Part shown: one piece after another, positions 62,396 through 64,000 of the stretch
Layout of the letters: the number at the start of each line of letters is the position of its first letter
Position numbering within the stretch: position 1 is the stretch's first letter
Assembly: GCF_001426665.1 (NCBI RefSeq)
Contig: NZ_LMEY01000023.1
Span: 347,036 to 411,035 of the forward strand
Source of the DNA: Rhizobium sp. Root1334
GTDB taxonomy: Bacteria > Pseudomonadota > Alphaproteobacteria > Rhizobiales > Rhizobiaceae
DNA length: 64,000 nt
Direction of reading: 5' to 3'
Notes under the pieces: model-generated
What the model was told of the DNA's origin: nothing
Seen by the model: the letters and a program-made list of their open reading frames with translations, nothing else
Databases searched by the model: none
Position numbers and translations under genes: made by a program

Positions 62396-63088
62396 ATGCC
62401 AGTCATTACATTCGCAAACACCAAGGGCGGCGCGGGCAAGACGACTGCCGCGCTGATCCTGGCAACCGAACTGGCGCGCAGCGGCGCGCGCGTCACCATT
62501 CTTGATGCTGACCCGCAACACTGGATTTCCCATTGGCACGATATTTCGGGCAAGGTCCCGAATATCGAGGTGATTTCCTATGTGACGATGGCGTCGATCC
62601 AGACGCATATCAACGACAACCGGGCAACGACCGATTATTTCATCATCGACCTTGCCGGCGCGCGCAACACATTGATGGCAACCGCCATTGGTCTGTCGGA
62701 TCATGTGATGATCCCGATCCAGGGCTGTGCCATGGACGCCAAGGGCGGCGCCCAGGTGTTGGAATTGCTCGGCCATCTCGAAGAAAAGGCCGGAATCCGT
62801 ATCGATCATTCCGTCGTTTTGACGCGCGTCAACTCACTGGTGACGACGCGCGCATTGCAGGTGGTTAAGCAGCTGCTGTCCGAGAGGGCAGTGCGGGTGC
62901 TCGATACGCCGATCATCGAGCGCGCGGCCTTCCGTGATGTTTTTGACTGTGGTGGCACCTTGCAGACGATGGACCCCTTGCGGGTCAGCAATCTCGATAA
63001 GGCCTGTCAGAACGCCCGTGCCTTTGGTGACGAAGTGCGGCAGCTTGTTCCGCTCCGGTTGACCCGAAACATGCGCCGCGCCGCTTAA
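62396..63088 (+). CDS. ParA/Soj-family ATPase (orphan)
   Basis: The 230-residue protein starts MPVITFANTKGGAGKTTAAL, a deviant Walker A (KGGAGKTT, residues 10-17), with a downstream ARNTLMATAIGLSDHVMIPI and DFI-type Walker A' and B positions (ILDADPQHW; IIDLAGA). Such ATPases partition plasmids, chromosomes or protein clusters. No ParB-like partner or parS is seen, so it is an orphan, as found on many rhizobial replicons. ATG 62396 has GGAACGG upstream; upstream in-frame codons lack a site. Confidence 0.87.
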   Translation: MPVITFANTKGGAGKTTAALILATELARSGARVTILDADPQHWISHWHDISGKVPNIEVISYVTMASIQTHINDNRATTDYFIIDLAGARNTLMATAIGLSDHVMIPIQGCAMDAKGGAQVLELLGHLEEKAGIRIDHSVVLTRVNSLVTTRALQVVKQLLSERAVRVLDTPIIERAAFRDVFDCGGTLQTMDPLRVSNLDKACQNARAFGDEVRQLVPLRLTRNMRRAA

Positions 63089-63112
63089 TATCTGCGGGCT
63101 TTCCAATATTTC

Positions 63113-63140
63113 AAACGCCGCGTGGCTCGACGCGGCGTTT
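63113..63140. terminator. Bidirectional terminator between parA-like and oxidase genes
   Basis: AAACGCCGCGT (63113-63123) pairs with ACGCGGCGTTT (63130-63140) around a six-base loop. It lies between convergent genes; T-rich sequence follows on both strands. Confidence 0.75.
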
Positions 63141-63155
63141 TGCGTTTCACGAACC

Positions 63156-64000
63156 CTAAAATCGGCGGTCGATAAAGTGCTTGGCCTGCGCGCCCGCATG
63201 ATAGAAGGCAGACTTGACGCTACGCAAAGGATCGGGGGTGACTGGCGTTTCGGCGAGTGGCAACGCGTTGGGCTCCCCCATGACATGGTTTGCCAGCGCG
63301 CGGCCAAAGACGGTGCCAGGTGCGATGCCACGGCCGTTATAGCCGCTCACGGAAAAGACGTTCGGGGCCATCACGTGCATTTGCGGCAGGTTGTTCGTCG
63401 TCATGCCGATACGGCCGTCCCACCAGTATTCGAAGCGGAAATCGCCGAGCGCCGGAAACAGGGTACGCAGCGAGCGTTTTGCAAACGCGCGATGAGTACC
63501 TTCAGCGATCGCATCCAGGCGGCCAACGCTGCCGAAGATCAGACGATTCTGTTGGTCCATACGGAAGGACGTCATTACCAGCCCGGTATCCCAGCAACCT
63601 TGCCGCTCCGGCAGAATGGTGCGGGCGATGTGGTCGGACAGCGGATTGGTGGCAAACTGGAAGTAGGGCAGGATCGTCAGTTCTTGCGTGTACGTCGTCC
63701 ACGGCGTCTGGGCGAGCATGTCGCCATAGGCGTTTGTGGCGACGATGATGGACTTGGCGGTGATGGTGCCGCCACCCGCCGTCAGCTTCCACAGGTCGCC
63801 CGTGCGCGCGGCGGCGCGCAGCGGTGTTTCGGTATAGATCTGTGCGCCGGCTGTAAGGGCCGCACGGGCAAGGCCTCGGGCATAGGCCAGCGGCTGGATC
63901 GTGCCGGCCCGCCGGTCAAGCAGAGCACCGGCAAAACCGGCTGCGCCGGTCAGCGATGTGGCACGATCGGCATTGACCACTTCGACGGGTGCACCAAACG
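63156..64000 (-). CDS. FAD-dependent amine oxidase (PuuB/DadA-like), 5' partial
   Basis: The gene runs off the right edge; the reading frame stays open to base 64000, so the start and the N-terminal FAD dinucleotide motif are outside. The part seen (about 280 residues) has the DAO-family blocks GTIQPLAYARGLARAAL, AKSIIVATNAYGDML and, near the C-terminus, FSVSGYNGRGIAPGTVFGRAL (in parts: FSVSGYNGRGIAPG, TVFGRALAN), the style of gamma-glutamylputrescine oxidase PuuB. It might complete the gamma-glutamylation route with the GS-like ligase at 58179, although it is on the opposite strand and separated by parA. Confidence 0.85.
   Translation of the reverse strand, partial: FGAPVEVVNADRATSLTGAAGFAGALLDRRAGTIQPLAYARGLARAALTAGAQIYTETPLRAAARTGDLWKLTAGGGTITAKSIIVATNAYGDMLAQTPWTTYTQELTILPYFQFATNPLSDHIARTILPERQGCWDTGLVMTSFRMDQQNRLIFGSVGRLDAIAEGTHRAFAKRSLRTLFPALGDFRFEYWWDGRIGMTTNNLPQMHVMAPNVFSVSGYNGRGIAPGTVFGRALANHVMGEPNALPLAETPVTPDPLRSVKSAFYHAGAQAKHFIDRRF

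Noticed and set aside
62396-63088. Replication/partition operon of a plasmid (repABC)
   Set aside because: No RepB- or RepC-like genes are adjacent and the ATPase is short (230 residues) compared with RepA.

Overview
The window looks like chromosome or megaplasmid DNA of a Rhizobium/Agrobacterium-type alphaproteobacterium. Codon use is uniformly GC-rich, RIME-like palindromic mosaic repeats recur between genes, the lumazine synthase is of the Brucella/Mesorhizobium RibH2 type behind an FMN riboswitch, and the gene content is dominated by ABC uptake systems and catabolism of methylated amines, as is usual in rhizobia. I saw no rRNA, tRNA, phage, insertion sequence or CRISPR array. Both edges cut a gene: an FAD/GcvT dehydrogenase on the left and an FAD amine oxidase on the right.

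Layout. 1-6.1 kb: two paralogous dimethylglycine/sarcosine-dehydrogenase-type proteins and a Rieske betaine-type monooxygenase. 6.1-8.4 kb: an Lrp regulator divergent from an isochorismatase-fold hydrolase, a membrane protein and a YciE/YciF protein. 8.4-12.5 kb: siderophore binding protein, FhuF reductase and TonB receptor. 12.7-19.4 kb: a YdcSTUVW/PatD-like polyamine uptake and gamma-aminobutyraldehyde oxidation operon with a LysR gene. 19.5-26.8 kb: alpha/beta hydrolase, exported MsrA, ACT protein, CocE-type hydrolase with a family-5 binding protein, a divergent XRE regulator and a small exported PAAR-like protein. 26.8-32 kb: a second family-5 (peptide-type) ABC operon. 32.3-40.1 kb: a gamma-butyrobetaine/carnitine to glycine betaine operon with its CdhR-like regulator.

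40.2-48.9 kb is the most interesting part. A LysR-type regulator with two HTH domains, with a RIME repeat read in frame between them, is divergent from five genes: a HAL-fold lyase without the MIO triad, a hydantoinase-like hydrolase, an M20-type carbamoyl hydrolase, a DUF917/S-Me-THD desulfurase and a urocanase paralogue lacking the signature cysteine. Together they match the five enzyme types of the bacterial ergothioneine catabolic pathway, which yields glutamate, trimethylamine, sulfide, CO2 and ammonia.

48.9-50.3 kb: a small secreted hypothetical protein and riboswitch-controlled ribH. 50.3-55.4 kb: a PotABCD-type ABC operon and an RpiR regulator. 55.6-62.2 kb: N-formylglutamate-amidohydrolase-like protein, APC permease, glutamine-synthetase-like ligase, aldehyde dehydrogenase and iron alcohol dehydrogenase, probably gamma-glutamylation-dependent catabolism of an unidentified amine. 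62.4-64 kb: an orphan ParA-type ATPase and the C-terminal part of an FAD amine oxidase.

Taken together, the region serves uptake and stepwise dismantling of quaternary ammonium compounds (butyrobetaine, carnitine, glycine betaine, ergothioneine) and polyamines. Carnitine is degraded to betaine by the 32-39 kb genes, and betaine can be demethylated by the 1-6 kb genes. Functions are inferred from visible motifs and family knowledge; no search was run.
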